NCBI GenBank assembly: GCA_965602855.1
Contig: CBFCZV010000017.1
Location: forward strand, 1-56,785
From: LH-M37 sp965602855
GTDB lineage: Bacteria; Pseudomonadota; Gammaproteobacteria; SZUA-229
DNA: 56,785 bases
Direction: 5' to 3'
Under the pieces are notes generated by a model. It searched no databases. It was not told the origin of the DNA and saw only the letters and a list, made by a program, of their open reading frames with translations. Below, in pieces: positions 24,966-34,784 of the stretch (its first letter is position 1; the number at the start of each line of letters is the position of its first letter). The translations under genes were made by a program, and so were the position numbers.

Positions 24966-26928
24966 TAACCATAAATTAATGCCAGTGCTGATTGGCATAC
25001 ATCTGGTTGCTCTGCCGATGTATACACGATTGCCGCCCTACGTGTTGTTGTTGATGGTTTCATTCACGGTCTGGACGCTGTTGATTATTGCAGGTCGTAC
25101 CAAACAGCCGATATCGTTTATACGAATTTTGTTGGCGCTAGCTGTGGTTTTTTCTCTGTTGATTTCTTACGGCACTATTTTCGGCCAGGCACCGGGTACC
25201 GCCATGTTGTTGATGCTGTCTTTTCTCAAGCTTTTCGAAATGAAAAGCAAACGTGATGTGCTGCTGGTTATTTTTCTCGGCTACTTTTTGTTGGCGACAA
25301 ATTTCTTTCATACCCAGAGCCCGTGGATTGCTATCTATGTATTTGTCGCCGTGATCTACCTGACTTCGTTGCTCATCATTTTTAGTGATCGTTTGTCGTC
25401 GACGAGGTTTAAAACAAGAATCCAGATTTCTGCACGGATGATAATGCAGGCGGTTCCGCTAATGCTGATTTTGTTTGTCTTGTTTCCACGTATCCCCGGG
25501 CCACTCTGGAGTTTGCCAAAAGATGTGAAATCGGCAAAAACTGGCGTTAGTGATGAGATGTCACCGGGTAGTATTAATGATTTGATTAGCTCGGGTGCTG
25601 TCGCCTTCAGGGCGCAGTTCAAGGCAGAGGTACCAGAGCAAAAAGACTTGTACTGGCGTGGTGTGGTGCTATCGCATTACGACGGTAAGAAATGGACGCG
25701 TGAAGATGCACCGGCAAATATACGTCCTGACATTTCTTATGTTGTGGATGATGCAAAAATAATTGACTACACCGTGATGCTGGAACCGCATGGTCGAAAG
25801 TGGTTGTACTCGCTCGAAAGTCTTTTTTCTAAAAAAGGTGATCATACTGTAACAAGAGAATTGCAGGTGCTCGCTGATGAGAAAATAAAGAGCGTGTTTT
25901 CTTATAGCATGACTTCAAATTTACACGTTATTAATAAAGGATTATCTGAGGAAGAGAAAAGAAAAAACTTGTTGTTGCCCACAGGGTTGAATCAACGGAC
26001 TATTAATCGGGCAAAACAAATGCACCTGAAAGCAGGAAGTGATGCTGCTTTTGTCAATTCGGTATTGGATTATTTCAGAATACAGCCTTTTTCTTATACG
26101 TTATCACCGCCCTTGCTGGGTGATAATGCCATGGATGACTTTATATTCGATAGCCAACGAGGTTTTTGTGAACATTACTCGAGTGCTTTTGTTTATTTGA
26201 TGCGAGCAGCGGGTGTACCTGCCCGTGTGGTTGTTGGCTATCAGGGTGGAACCATTAATCCGGTGGATGACTATATGATAGTGCGGCAATCGGATGCGCA
26301 TGCATGGACTGAAATCTGGCTGGATGATCAAGGCTGGGCACGGGTTGATCCAACGTCTGCCGTGTCACCAGATCGTATTGAATATGGTATTGCCAATGCA
26401 GGTTTGGAAGAATCTCAATTGCCTTCAATTCTAATTTCAAACAGTGAGCTCCTGCTCCAGCTTCGTTACACCATAGATAGCTTTAACCACAACTGGAATA
26501 AATGGGTGGTTGGTTTTAATGATAAAAAACAAAAGCAGCTGCTTGAATTATTGGGTGTCGATAATGTTGATATGAAAACATTGATTATATGGACGGTGGT
26601 TGCAATGTCCTTGGCTGGTGGTTTACTGGCACTGTGGATTTTTAGTCGTAGTGGAAAAATATCGAAGCGTGATGTAGCAGCCTATTACTACGATGTTTTT
26701 TGTCATAAATTGGCAAAGCTAGGTTTGTTTAAAGCGCCCAGTGAATCGGCTAATGAGTTTCTTGAACGAGTTATACAGACGGCTCCTGAGCTGGAGAAGA
26801 AAGCGAGTTTTATAACCCGCTGCTATCAGAGGATGCGTTACGGTGGTTATGATAGCGGGAAACAGAAAAAACAGTTTGTTAATGCAGTCAAGCTATTCAC
26901 TGTTAATTCGGCTAACTCAAAAATGTAA
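24955..26928 (+). CDS. TgpA-type transmembrane transglutaminase-like protein
   Basis: A 657-residue protein with an N-terminal DUF3488-type bundle of about six helices (10-180), a periplasmic transglutaminase-like domain with triad C405 (GFCEHYSS), H449 (DAHAWTEIW) and D465 (RVDPTSAV), another helix (about 543-563) and a C-terminal cytoplasmic DUF4129 domain (about 575-650). TgpA of Pseudomonas is essential, but its substrate is unknown. The catalytic residues are complete, so it is probably active. Downstream (26929-27098) I see only a weak 4-bp hairpin, not a good terminator. Confidence 0.93.
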   Translation: MAVDNHKLMPVLIGIHLVALPMYTRLPPYVLLLMVSFTVWTLLIIAGRTKQPISFIRILLALAVVFSLLISYGTIFGQAPGTAMLLMLSFLKLFEMKSKRDVLLVIFLGYFLLATNFFHTQSPWIAIYVFVAVIYLTSLLIIFSDRLSSTRFKTRIQISARMIMQAVPLMLILFVLFPRIPGPLWSLPKDVKSAKTGVSDEMSPGSINDLISSGAVAFRAQFKAEVPEQKDLYWRGVVLSHYDGKKWTREDAPANIRPDISYVVDDAKIIDYTVMLEPHGRKWLYSLESLFSKKGDHTVTRELQVLADEKIKSVFSYSMTSNLHVINKGLSEEEKRKNLLLPTGLNQRTINRAKQMHLKAGSDAAFVNSVLDYFRIQPFSYTLSPPLLGDNAMDDFIFDSQRGFCEHYSSAFVYLMRAAGVPARVVVGYQGGTINPVDDYMIVRQSDAHAWTEIWLDDQGWARVDPTSAVSPDRIEYGIANAGLEESQLPSILISNSELLLQLRYTIDSFNHNWNKWVVGFNDKKQKQLLELLGVDNVDMKTLIIWTVVAMSLAGGLLALWIFSRSGKISKRDVAAYYYDVFCHKLAKLGLFKAPSESANEFLERVIQTAPELEKKASFITRCYQRMRYGGYDSGKQKKQFVNAVKLFTVNSANSKM

Positions 26929-27098
26929 TCGCTTAAAAGCCAGGTGGCTCTTTGATAAAAACGTCATATTAAACATAGGCTTATGCTGGTATAAAAAAAA
27001 AGCTTTCCTTTTCTTAGGAAATGCTTACAATTCGCGGAAATTCATAGTCAAGCAACGTAAATATTTCCGAGCAAAGGTGCCGGAAGGAGAAGAGAGAT

Positions 27099-27779
27099 AT
27101 GCCCGCAGGTGGATATATGTCCGGGATTTTTGGCAGTTCGCCAGTCGATCCCATGCAAGAGCACATGGCCAAAGTTTATGCCTGTGCCTCTGAGTTAGTT
27201 CCCTTATTTAATGCTGTTATCAATGAAGACTGGGAATCAGTCGAACAATCGCAGCAAAAAATTTCCGATCTTGAGCATGAAGCCGATGTGCTTAAAAAAG
27301 CCTTGCGTATGAATTTGCCCAATGGTTTATTTCTGCCTATGTCCCGACAGGATTTGTTGGAAGTTTTGCTGTCTCAGGACAGGATTGCCAATAAAGCTAA
27401 AGATATTGCCGGCATTATTGTTGGCCGCCGCATGACCTTGCCTGCTGTGATTCATGAAGATTACATTCGTTTTGTTCAGCGCTGTGTCGATGCCTGTAAG
27501 CAGGCGAAAAAAGCCATTAATGAGTTGGATGAGCTGGTCGAAACCGGTTTTGGTGGTCAGGAAATAAAAATTGTTTCCGACATGATTACCAAACTCGACG
27601 AAATTGAAAGTGATACGGATAATTTACAGTCCGCAATTCGTCATCAGATATTTGCCATAGAAAAGGATTTGCCCCCGGTCGATGTGATGTTCCTCTACAG
27701 GATCATCGAAGCCACGGGAGATGTTGCTGATAACTCGCAACGTGTTGGTAGTCGTTTGCAATTAATGTTGGCACGTTAG
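27099..27779 (+). CDS. DUF47/PhoU-like phosphate transport regulator
   Basis: A 226-residue, mostly helical protein of the DUF47 (TIGR00153, Pit accessory) family, recognisable from SDLEHEADVLKKALR, LPMSRQDLLEVLLSQDRIAN and the C-terminal LYRIIEATGDVADNSQRV. Members resemble PhoU and are thought to control the Pit transporter encoded next door. A very strong ribosome site (GGAAGGAGAAGAGAG) places the start at ATG 27099 rather than ATG 27117. The PiT gene begins 10 bases after its stop. Confidence 0.93.
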   Translation: MPAGGYMSGIFGSSPVDPMQEHMAKVYACASELVPLFNAVINEDWESVEQSQQKISDLEHEADVLKKALRMNLPNGLFLPMSRQDLLEVLLSQDRIANKAKDIAGIIVGRRMTLPAVIHEDYIRFVQRCVDACKQAKKAINELDELVETGFGGQEIKIVSDMITKLDEIESDTDNLQSAIRHQIFAIEKDLPPVDVMFLYRIIEATGDVADNSQRVGSRLQLMLAR

Positions 27780-27789
27780 GGGTTGAGTG

Positions 27790-29058
27790 ATGGAAATAAT
27801 TGTTGAACACAGTACTACCTTTATGATCCTGGCCGGTGTTTTTGGTCTGTTCATGGCCTGGGGTATTGGTGCGAATGATGTCGCCAATGCGATGGCGACT
27901 TCGGTGGGTTCCAAAGCCTTAACCATCAAACAGGCGATTATCGTTGCGGCGATTTTCGAATTCGCCGGTGCGGTACTGGCCGGTGGTCAGGTCACCAAAA
28001 CCATCCGTAAGGGCATTATCGACGCGGATGTTATGTCCGGTTCACCCGATTTATTGCTTTACGGCATGCTGGCATCCTTGCTGGCAGCGGGTTTATGGCT
28101 GCTGATAGCCTCACGCAACGGCTGGCCGGTTTCCACCACACACTCCATTGTCGGTGCCATCGTTGGTTTCGCCATGGTCGGTATTGGTATGGAAGCGGTT
28201 AAGTGGGACAAAATTGGCTTTATCGTCGCCAGCTGGGTGATCTCGCCAGCACTGGCTGGCACCATGTCCTTCCTGATATTCCGCAGTGTGCAGAAGTTGA
28301 TTCTAAATAGGTCAGAACCACTGAAGCAGGCAAAACGTTATGTGCCGGTTTACATCTTTCTGACGGGTTTCATGATTTCACTGGTGACCATGGTTAAAGG
28401 TCTGAAACATGTCGGCCTTGAAATATCGACGGGTGAAAGCTATCTCTATGCGGTTATGGCAGGCTTGGTGATTATGGGTATTGGTCAGTACTTTATTAGT
28501 AAGATTGAAATTGACCCGAAAGCTAATCGTGATTTCCATTACGCCAATGTAGAAAAAGTCTTTGGTGTTTTGATGGTCGTCACCGCCTGTGCCATGGCAT
28601 TTGCTCATGGTTCGAACGATGTCGCGAATGCGATTGGTCCGGTGGCAGCGGTAATTGGTATTGTGAGCAGTGGTGGTGAAGTGGCTGCCAAGTCAACTTT
28701 GCCAATCTGGGTGTTATTGCTCGGTGGTGCCGGCATCGTCATGGGTTTGATGATGTATGGTCGTAAGGTCATCGCCACTGTCGGTAAGCAGATTACAGAA
28801 CTAACACCAAGCCGCGGTTTTGCTGCGGAGTTAGCAGCAGCCACTACAGTCGTGGTCGCTTCAGGTACGGGTATTCCAGTATCAACCACACATGTATTGG
28901 TTGGTGCGGTTCTGGGTGTGGGGCTGGCACGTGGTATGGCAGCACTTAACCTGGGTGTGATTCGCAATATCTTTATGTCATGGATTATTACCCTGCCAGC
29001 GGGTGCAATACTTTCGATTATTTTCTTCTTTATGTTGAAGGGGATATTTGGCGGCTAA
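27790..29058 (+). CDS. PiT-family inorganic phosphate transporter
   Basis: Low-affinity phosphate/cation symporter in the inner membrane. The 422-residue protein has about ten helices and the duplicated PiT signature: GANDVANAMATSVGS (27-41) and HGSNDVANAIGPVAA in the second half. Each repeat also has a PVSTTH-type loop. ATG 27790 is taken over the GTG three bases upstream. The DUF47 partner lies directly upstream and a strong terminator follows. No phoBR or pst genes are present, and I see no convincing Pho box. Confidence 0.95.
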   Translation: MEIIVEHSTTFMILAGVFGLFMAWGIGANDVANAMATSVGSKALTIKQAIIVAAIFEFAGAVLAGGQVTKTIRKGIIDADVMSGSPDLLLYGMLASLLAAGLWLLIASRNGWPVSTTHSIVGAIVGFAMVGIGMEAVKWDKIGFIVASWVISPALAGTMSFLIFRSVQKLILNRSEPLKQAKRYVPVYIFLTGFMISLVTMVKGLKHVGLEISTGESYLYAVMAGLVIMGIGQYFISKIEIDPKANRDFHYANVEKVFGVLMVVTACAMAFAHGSNDVANAIGPVAAVIGIVSSGGEVAAKSTLPIWVLLLGGAGIVMGLMMYGRKVIATVGKQITELTPSRGFAAELAAATTVVVASGTGIPVSTTHVLVGAVLGVGLARGMAALNLGVIRNIFMSWIITLPAGAILSIIFFFMLKGIFGG

Positions 29059-29080
29059 ACTTTAGCTTAAGTTTGGCTTG

Positions 29081-29120
29081 AACGGCCTGAATTCTGCTTG
29101 GCGGGGTTCAGGCCGTTTTG
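29081..29120 (+). terminator. Terminator after the phosphate transporter
   Basis: A perfect 11-bp stem (29081-29091 with 29107-29117) with a 15-base loop ends in TTTTGGTTT. It separates the phosphate pair from glnE. Confidence 0.75.
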
Positions 29121-29211
29121 GTTTGTGCACATACGTTCTAGATGACAGGCTTCTTTTGTTTTTAATAAAGAAAGCGTATATTTCCAACATGCTATTTTCT
29201 TCTTTTGAACC

Positions 29212-32115
29212 ATGCCATCCATCCCCACTGAACTAATCGAAACCCTTCCTGCTGCTTTACAGGAATCCGTCAGCCTGTACTGGCAGGACTGGTGTCAGTC
29301 GTGCGAATCTCTGGATTTATCTTTCGATACTCCCATCCCATTATCCCGCGTTGGCCGTATCTGGGCGTGTAGTGAATTTGCCGCTCGCCTGTGTACGCGT
29401 AAACCGCATCTGCTGAAATCGTTGCTGGATCAGGGGCTGGGATCTGATCTAAATTTGTCTGATTATGAAACGCGTATCAAACAGGCCATTGCTGATGCCG
29501 CCGATAATGATGATGCGGTGATGGAAGCACTGCGCCTGCAACGACAGAAAGAAATGCTGCGTATCGCCTGGCGGGATCTGGATGATATCGTGCCACTCGA
29601 GCAGATCCTGGCTGAACTCAGTGATTTTGCCGAGGCGATGGTTTCGGTGACGCTGGATCATTTGCACGCCAAGGCTGTTGGGGTCATGGGTACGCCGATG
29701 AGCGAATCTGGTGAGCCGCAATCCATGCTGGTGCTGGGCATGGGCAAGCTGGGTGGGCGCGAGTTAAATTTTTCTTCGGATATCGATCTGATTTTCTTTT
29801 ACCCGGAAGAGGGTGAGACACTGGGTGGGCGTCGTTTATCTAATCATGAGTTCTTCCTTCGATTGGGGCGAAATCTGGTCAAGTTTTTGAACAAGACTAC
29901 TAAAGACGGTTTTGTTTTCAGGGTTGATACGCGTTTGCGGCCTTATGGTGATAGCGGGCCGTTGGTGATGGGTTTTGGCGCGGTCGAGCAATATTATCAA
30001 TCGCAGGGGCGTGACTGGGAGCGTTACGCCATGATCAAGGCGAAGGCGCTGGCGGGGTGTCAGGCGGATAGTGATTATCTTGAATCGATGTTGCGACCAT
30101 TTATTTATCGGCGTTATCTGGATTTCTCGGCGTTTGAATCGATACGTGAAATGAAGGCGATGATTGAGGCGCAGGTGCAGCGTAAAGGTATTCAGGACAA
30201 CGTCAAACTCGGGCGCGGTGGTATTCGTGAGATCGAATTTATCGGCCAGACTTTCCAGTTGTTGCGTGGTGGCCATGATGCTGCGCTGCAAATTCGCGGC
30301 ATTATGGCAGTGCTGGACTTGCTGGCAGAAATGAAGCTGCTGGAAAGTGAAGAAGTCGAGCGTTTGCAGCAGGCTTATCGTTTTTTGCGGCGACTGGAAA
30401 ACCGAATCCAGATGGATCGGGATATGCAGGCGCACGATCTGCCGGTGGATGATATTGGCAGGCAGAGACTGGCATTGGCGATGAATGAGCCGGATTGGGC
30501 AATGCTGCTCCCGAAAATTGAGTTGCATCGTAATAATGTGCATGCGGTTTTCCAGAATATTATTTCGCGTGAAGAAAATGATGAAGATAATACGCTCGCG
30601 CTGAAAACCTACTGGGCGGATAAGGCTGATAACGAAGCGCTGCTGCAATGGTTTGCGGAGAATTGTTTTTCTGATGTTGAGGTGGCCTTACAAAAGCTGG
30701 CGATGTTCAGAAACGATGCACATATTCGAAATTTGTCCGAATCAGCGTCGCAGCGTTTATTGAAATTATTGTCAAAATTAATGCAGGCAATTTCGACTTA
30801 TCCTGAGCCGATGGTGTTGCTAGAACGTGTTTTGCAGATTCTCAACGCGGTCGCGGGTCGTCAGGTTTATATCAATTTATTGCTGGAATACCCGGAGGCG
30901 AGCAAGCAGATGTTATCGCTGTGCGCGGTGAGTCCGTGGTTTGTGCAGCAGTTGATGGCGCACCCGATCTTGCTTGATGAGTTGCTCGATGCCGGTGAGC
31001 TGTATCAGGCCAAGGATTACACCACGCTGGCACAAGAGCTGGAATATTTATTGTCTTCAGTAGAAGCCGGTGATCTTGAGCAATACATGGATCGCCTGCG
31101 CCAGTTCAAAAATACCCAGATGATGAAGACTGCGGTGCTGGATGTGAACCAGATTCTGGCGGTGACTGATGTTGGTGAGACCCTGAGCCATATCGCCGAG
31201 GTGATTCTGGAGAAGACCTTGCAACTGGCCTGGGATGAGGTTGAGCAAAAACACGGTAGGCCGACCTGTGTCGCTGAGGGTGAAAAAGTTTTCCCGGGTA
31301 TTGGGATTGTGGCTTATGGCAAGCTCGGTGGGCTTGAGCTGGGTTATGGTTCTGATCTGGATATTGTTTTCCTGCACGATAGCAGCGGTGAGAAACAGTA
31401 CACCGAGGGTAATGCAGTGGGCGATAAAATCATCGATAACTCGGTATTTTTCAGTCGGGTGGCGCAAAAAGTGCTGCATATTCTGGGTACCCGAATGTAC
31501 GCCGGTTTACTCTATGAGAGCGATATTCGCCTACGCCCCGAAGGTAAATCGGGGCTGATGGTGAGCAGTTTGAAGGCCTTTGGGCAATATCAGCGGGAAA
31601 AGGCGTGGACATGGGAGCATCAGGCCTTAATTCGGGCACGTATTGTGGTTGGAAATGACCATATTCGGCAGGAATTTGATAGAATTCGCAATTCGGTTTT
31701 AGCGGTAAAGCGCGAGACTCTGGTTTTATGCCGTGATGTGGCTGAGATGCGCTATAAAATGCGCGATCATCTCGGTAGCAAAGATTCGGCAGGCTTTAAT
31801 ATCAAGCAGGATGCCGGCGGTATCGTTGATATCGAGTTTATGGCGCAGGCGGGTATTTTGCTGAATGCTGAAGCGCAGAATGATTTGCTGAACAGCACCT
31901 CGACGCTGGATTTGTTGAGTCAGCTGGTTGAATCCGACTGGTTCACAGGTGAAGAGTCGGAGACGTTGAGTCAGGCTTACAGGGGGTTTCGTGAGCAGGT
32001 AAACCGGCAGGCGTTGTTGGTTGATTTGTCGCTGGATGAAAAAACCATGTCGGCTTATAAAGTTGGCGTAACAAGTGTCTGGCAACGGCTCATGCCCGAG
32101 AAAGAACAAAAGTAG
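29212..32115 (+). CDS. glnE: Glutamine synthetase adenylyltransferase/adenylyl-removing enzyme GlnE
   Basis: Adds AMP to, and removes it from, glutamine synthetase in response to PII and glutamine. At 967 residues it is full length. It has two nucleotidyltransferase domains with matching motifs: GMGKLGGREL...SSDID (176-192, the de-adenylylating half) and AYGKLGGLEL...GSDLD (about 700-717, the adenylylating half). Each is followed by a GlnD_UR_UTase helical domain (RGGIREIEF, AGGIVDIEF). No glnA, glnB or glnD is nearby. Confidence 0.97.
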   Translation: MPSIPTELIETLPAALQESVSLYWQDWCQSCESLDLSFDTPIPLSRVGRIWACSEFAARLCTRKPHLLKSLLDQGLGSDLNLSDYETRIKQAIADAADNDDAVMEALRLQRQKEMLRIAWRDLDDIVPLEQILAELSDFAEAMVSVTLDHLHAKAVGVMGTPMSESGEPQSMLVLGMGKLGGRELNFSSDIDLIFFYPEEGETLGGRRLSNHEFFLRLGRNLVKFLNKTTKDGFVFRVDTRLRPYGDSGPLVMGFGAVEQYYQSQGRDWERYAMIKAKALAGCQADSDYLESMLRPFIYRRYLDFSAFESIREMKAMIEAQVQRKGIQDNVKLGRGGIREIEFIGQTFQLLRGGHDAALQIRGIMAVLDLLAEMKLLESEEVERLQQAYRFLRRLENRIQMDRDMQAHDLPVDDIGRQRLALAMNEPDWAMLLPKIELHRNNVHAVFQNIISREENDEDNTLALKTYWADKADNEALLQWFAENCFSDVEVALQKLAMFRNDAHIRNLSESASQRLLKLLSKLMQAISTYPEPMVLLERVLQILNAVAGRQVYINLLLEYPEASKQMLSLCAVSPWFVQQLMAHPILLDELLDAGELYQAKDYTTLAQELEYLLSSVEAGDLEQYMDRLRQFKNTQMMKTAVLDVNQILAVTDVGETLSHIAEVILEKTLQLAWDEVEQKHGRPTCVAEGEKVFPGIGIVAYGKLGGLELGYGSDLDIVFLHDSSGEKQYTEGNAVGDKIIDNSVFFSRVAQKVLHILGTRMYAGLLYESDIRLRPEGKSGLMVSSLKAFGQYQREKAWTWEHQALIRARIVVGNDHIRQEFDRIRNSVLAVKRETLVLCRDVAEMRYKMRDHLGSKDSAGFNIKQDAGGIVDIEFMAQAGILLNAEAQNDLLNSTSTLDLLSQLVESDWFTGEESETLSQAYRGFREQVNRQALLVDLSLDEKTMSAYKVGVTSVWQRLMPEKEQK

Positions 32116-32164
32116 TGGCAGCATAAGGCTGTCGTGAATTTTAAATGTTTTTGGAGATAGAAGA

Positions 32165-33091
32165 ATGATACAAACCATGGACGACCGCGACGGCGTAATC
32201 TGGTTTGACGGTGAGATGGTGCCATGGCGTGAAGCCAAAGTGCACGTGCTCACGCATACATTGCATTACGGCATGGGCGTATTTGAAGGCGTGCGCGCTT
32301 ATCAAACTGATAAAGGTGCGGCGATTTTTCGTCTGGAAGAACACACGCGCCGTTTATTTGATTCTGCACATATCATGCAGATGAAAATCCCGTTTGATAA
32401 AGAAACCATTAGCAATGCCCAACTACAGGCTGTGCGAGATAATAATCTTGATACGGCTTATATCCGCCCTATGTGTTTTTATGGTTCGGAAGGCATGGGT
32501 TTACGCGCCGATAACCTGAAAGTTCACGTGATTATCGCAGCGTGGGAATGGGGTGCTTACCTGGGTAAGGAGGCGCTGGAAAAAGGCATTCGTATCCGCA
32601 CTTCTTCTTTCACACGTCACCATGTCAATATCAGCATGTGCAAGGCGAAAGCGAATGGTCACTACATTAACTCCATGTTGGCGCTGCAAGAAGCATTGAG
32701 CTGCGGTTACGACGAAGCCATGTTGCTAGATAACGAAGGCTATGTGGCCGAAGGCAGTGGCGAGAATATTTTTGTGGTTCGTGACGGTGTGATTTATACA
32801 CCGGATTTAACTTCAGCTTTAAACGGTATCACTCGAAATACTTTGTTCGAATTGGCGAGTACTATCGGTGTTGAGATTCGTGAAAAACGCATCACTCGTG
32901 ATGAAGTTTATATCGCCGATGAAGTTTTCTTTACCGGTACTGCTGCAGAAGTTACACCAGTTAGAGAAGTGGATGATCGTACCATCGGTGCGGGCGAGCG
33001 TGGCCCAATCACAGAAAAACTTCAGACGATGTATTTTGATCTGGTACATGGTCGCCTAGACATGCACTCGGAATGGTTGACTCACGTTTAG
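32165..33091 (+). CDS. ilvE: Branched-chain amino-acid aminotransferase IlvE
   Basis: PLP enzyme interconverting valine, leucine or isoleucine with their oxo-acids. The 308-residue fold-type-IV aminotransferase has LHYGMGVFEGVRAY (33-46), PLP lysine K162 (AKANGHY) and EGSGENIFVV. The ribosome site GGAGA is well spaced from ATG 32165. The gene follows glnE by 49 bases and precedes the small zinc-finger gene, an order seen in many gammaproteobacteria. Confidence 0.96.
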   Translation: MIQTMDDRDGVIWFDGEMVPWREAKVHVLTHTLHYGMGVFEGVRAYQTDKGAAIFRLEEHTRRLFDSAHIMQMKIPFDKETISNAQLQAVRDNNLDTAYIRPMCFYGSEGMGLRADNLKVHVIIAAWEWGAYLGKEALEKGIRIRTSSFTRHHVNISMCKAKANGHYINSMLALQEALSCGYDEAMLLDNEGYVAEGSGENIFVVRDGVIYTPDLTSALNGITRNTLFELASTIGVEIREKRITRDEVYIADEVFFTGTAAEVTPVREVDDRTIGAGERGPITEKLQTMYFDLVHGRLDMHSEWLTHV

Positions 33092-33126
33092 TGATTTGTT
33101 GAAAAGTTTTATACAGGAATTAAATA

Positions 33127-33339
33127 ATGCCTAACCCAAAAACTGTTGAGCAAGAAGATCTTGATGTGCCGAACGAAACCATGGTGCATGAAGTGCATAG
33201 CAATGTGTTGCCGATACATTGCCCGATGCCGGGTTCAAGTTTGTGGGATTCGCATCCGCGGGTTTATATTCCCGTAGAAGAGACTGGCTCAGCCAAGTGT
33301 CCGTATTGTGGTTGCGAATACATACTCAAGGATGACTAA
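33127..33339 (+). CDS. CHCC-type zinc-finger domain protein
   Basis: A 70-residue protein with the pattern HCPMPGSS, then HPRVYIP, then CPYCGCEY: four zinc ligands in the zf-CHCC family (related to the complex I subunit NDUFS6). The function in bacteria is not established. It lies between ilvE and hldE, 9 bases before the hldE start, and this ilvE-zinc finger-LPS linkage is common in the class. Confidence 0.92.
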   Translation: MPNPKTVEQEDLDVPNETMVHEVHSNVLPIHCPMPGSSLWDSHPRVYIPVEETGSAKCPYCGCEYILKDD

Positions 33340-33348
33340 GGTCTAATC

Positions 33349-34776
33349 ATGCACGTTCAAATTCCCTCTTTTGAAAATGCCAAAGTGTTAGTCGTTGGCG
33401 ATCTCATGCTCGACCGTTACTGGCATGGCCCGACTTCACGTATTTCTCCCGAAGCACCCGTGCCCGTTGTGCACGTTAATGAAATTGAAGAGCGCCCTGG
33501 TGGTGCTGGTAACGTGGCGTTGAATATTGCGATACTCGGTGCAAAAAGCACCGTGCTGGGTTTGACGGGTGATGATGATGCCGCCAAAGCGTTAGAAAAA
33601 ATATTGCAGACGGCTGGTGTAGAAACACGTTTTATAAAACTTGAAGATAATCCGACGATTACCAAGCTACGCGTGATGAGTCGTCATCAGCAATTGATCC
33701 GTCTGGATTTTGAAGATGGCTTTATCGGTCAGGACTTATCCGTTATGGAAGCGGAGTTTATCAAGTTGCTGGATGATCACGATGTCGTGGTTTGTTCAGA
33801 TTATGGCAAAGGTTGTCTGCGAAATATTCAAACGCTAATTGCTTTGTGCAAGGAAAAAAATATTCCAGTACTGGTCGATCCCAAAGGCAATGACTTTGGT
33901 AAATATGTTGGTGCCAGTTTGATTACGCCCAATCTCTCCGAGTTTGAGGAAGTTGCTGGCCATTGTGTAGATGAAGATGATCTGGTCGCAAAAGCAGAAA
34001 AAGTTTGTGATGAAAACCAGCTTGGTGCTTTATTGGTGACGCGTAGTGAGCATGGTATGAGTCTGATCGAGAGTGATAAGACGGTGACACATTTACCGAC
34101 ACGTGCTCGCGATGTTTATGACGTGACGGGTGCAGGTGATACCGTCATCTCAACGTTGGCCGCAGCTTTGGCAGTTGGGCAGGAGTTACCGCAGAGCACT
34201 GCGCTGGCTAATTTTGCAGCTGGATTAGTGGTAGCTAAATCTGGAACCGCCAGTGTTACGGTTGAAGAATTACAACTGGCGAATCGCGAATATTTTAAAG
34301 TTGAGCGTGGTGTGCTGGATGAAGTCAGTTTGCTCAAAGCCATGGATGCCTGTCGTGAGCACGGTGAAACCATCGTCATGACCAATGGCTGTTTTGATAT
34401 TTTACACGCAGGTCACGTTACTTACTTACAACAGGCACGTGAGCTTGGTGATCGCTTAGTAGTGGCAGTCAATATCGATGAAACAGTCAGTCGTTTGAAA
34501 GGGCCTGATCGCCCGGTTAATAATGTTGGCTACAGAATGACTATGCTGGCTGCACTGGAATGCGTGGACTGGGTGGTGCCGTTTACCGAGGACGAACCAA
34601 CACGTTTAATTTGTGATTCAAACCCCGATATTCTGGTTAAGGGTGGTGATAATGACCCAGATATTATTCCCGGCGGTGATTGTGTGCGCGCTGCTGGTGG
34701 TCAGGTAAAAGTTTTATCTTATGTTGAAGGCGTTTCTACCACAGAAATTATCGGTTCGATCAGGGACAAAGGTTAA
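33349..34776 (+). CDS. hldE: Bifunctional heptose-7-phosphate kinase / heptose-1-phosphate adenylyltransferase HldE
   Basis: Supplies two steps toward ADP-heptose for the LPS core. The 475-residue protein has an N-terminal ribokinase-like domain (about 1-320: GDLMLDRYWHG, RPGGAGNVALN, catalytic TGAGDT 260-265) and a C-terminal nucleotidyltransferase domain (about 340-475: MTNGCFDILHAGHV with HAGH 353-356, then the S/T-rich VSTTEIIGSI end). The epimerase hldD and the phosphatase gmhB are not in the window. WaaF, which uses the product, lies downstream in the same direction. Confidence 0.97.
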   Translation: MHVQIPSFENAKVLVVGDLMLDRYWHGPTSRISPEAPVPVVHVNEIEERPGGAGNVALNIAILGAKSTVLGLTGDDDAAKALEKILQTAGVETRFIKLEDNPTITKLRVMSRHQQLIRLDFEDGFIGQDLSVMEAEFIKLLDDHDVVVCSDYGKGCLRNIQTLIALCKEKNIPVLVDPKGNDFGKYVGASLITPNLSEFEEVAGHCVDEDDLVAKAEKVCDENQLGALLVTRSEHGMSLIESDKTVTHLPTRARDVYDVTGAGDTVISTLAAALAVGQELPQSTALANFAAGLVVAKSGTASVTVEELQLANREYFKVERGVLDEVSLLKAMDACREHGETIVMTNGCFDILHAGHVTYLQQARELGDRLVVAVNIDETVSRLKGPDRPVNNVGYRMTMLAALECVDWVVPFTEDEPTRLICDSNPDILVKGGDNDPDIIPGGDCVRAAGGQVKVLSYVEGVSTTEIIGSIRDKG

Positions 34777-34784
34777 ATAATCTA

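Noticed and set aside
23013..26928. MoxR-DUF58-transglutaminase as a novel system
   Set aside because: This three-gene set is widespread and already described in gammaproteobacteria, although its substrate is unknown.
26929..27098. Pho box or terminator upstream of the DUF47/PiT genes
   Set aside because: Only one GTCATA half-site and a 4-bp stem are visible, neither above chance.
29836..30648. A 270-codon open frame on the minus strand inside glnE
   Set aside because: It lies wholly opposite a full-length, well-conserved glnE, has no family resemblance and shows shadow-frame composition.
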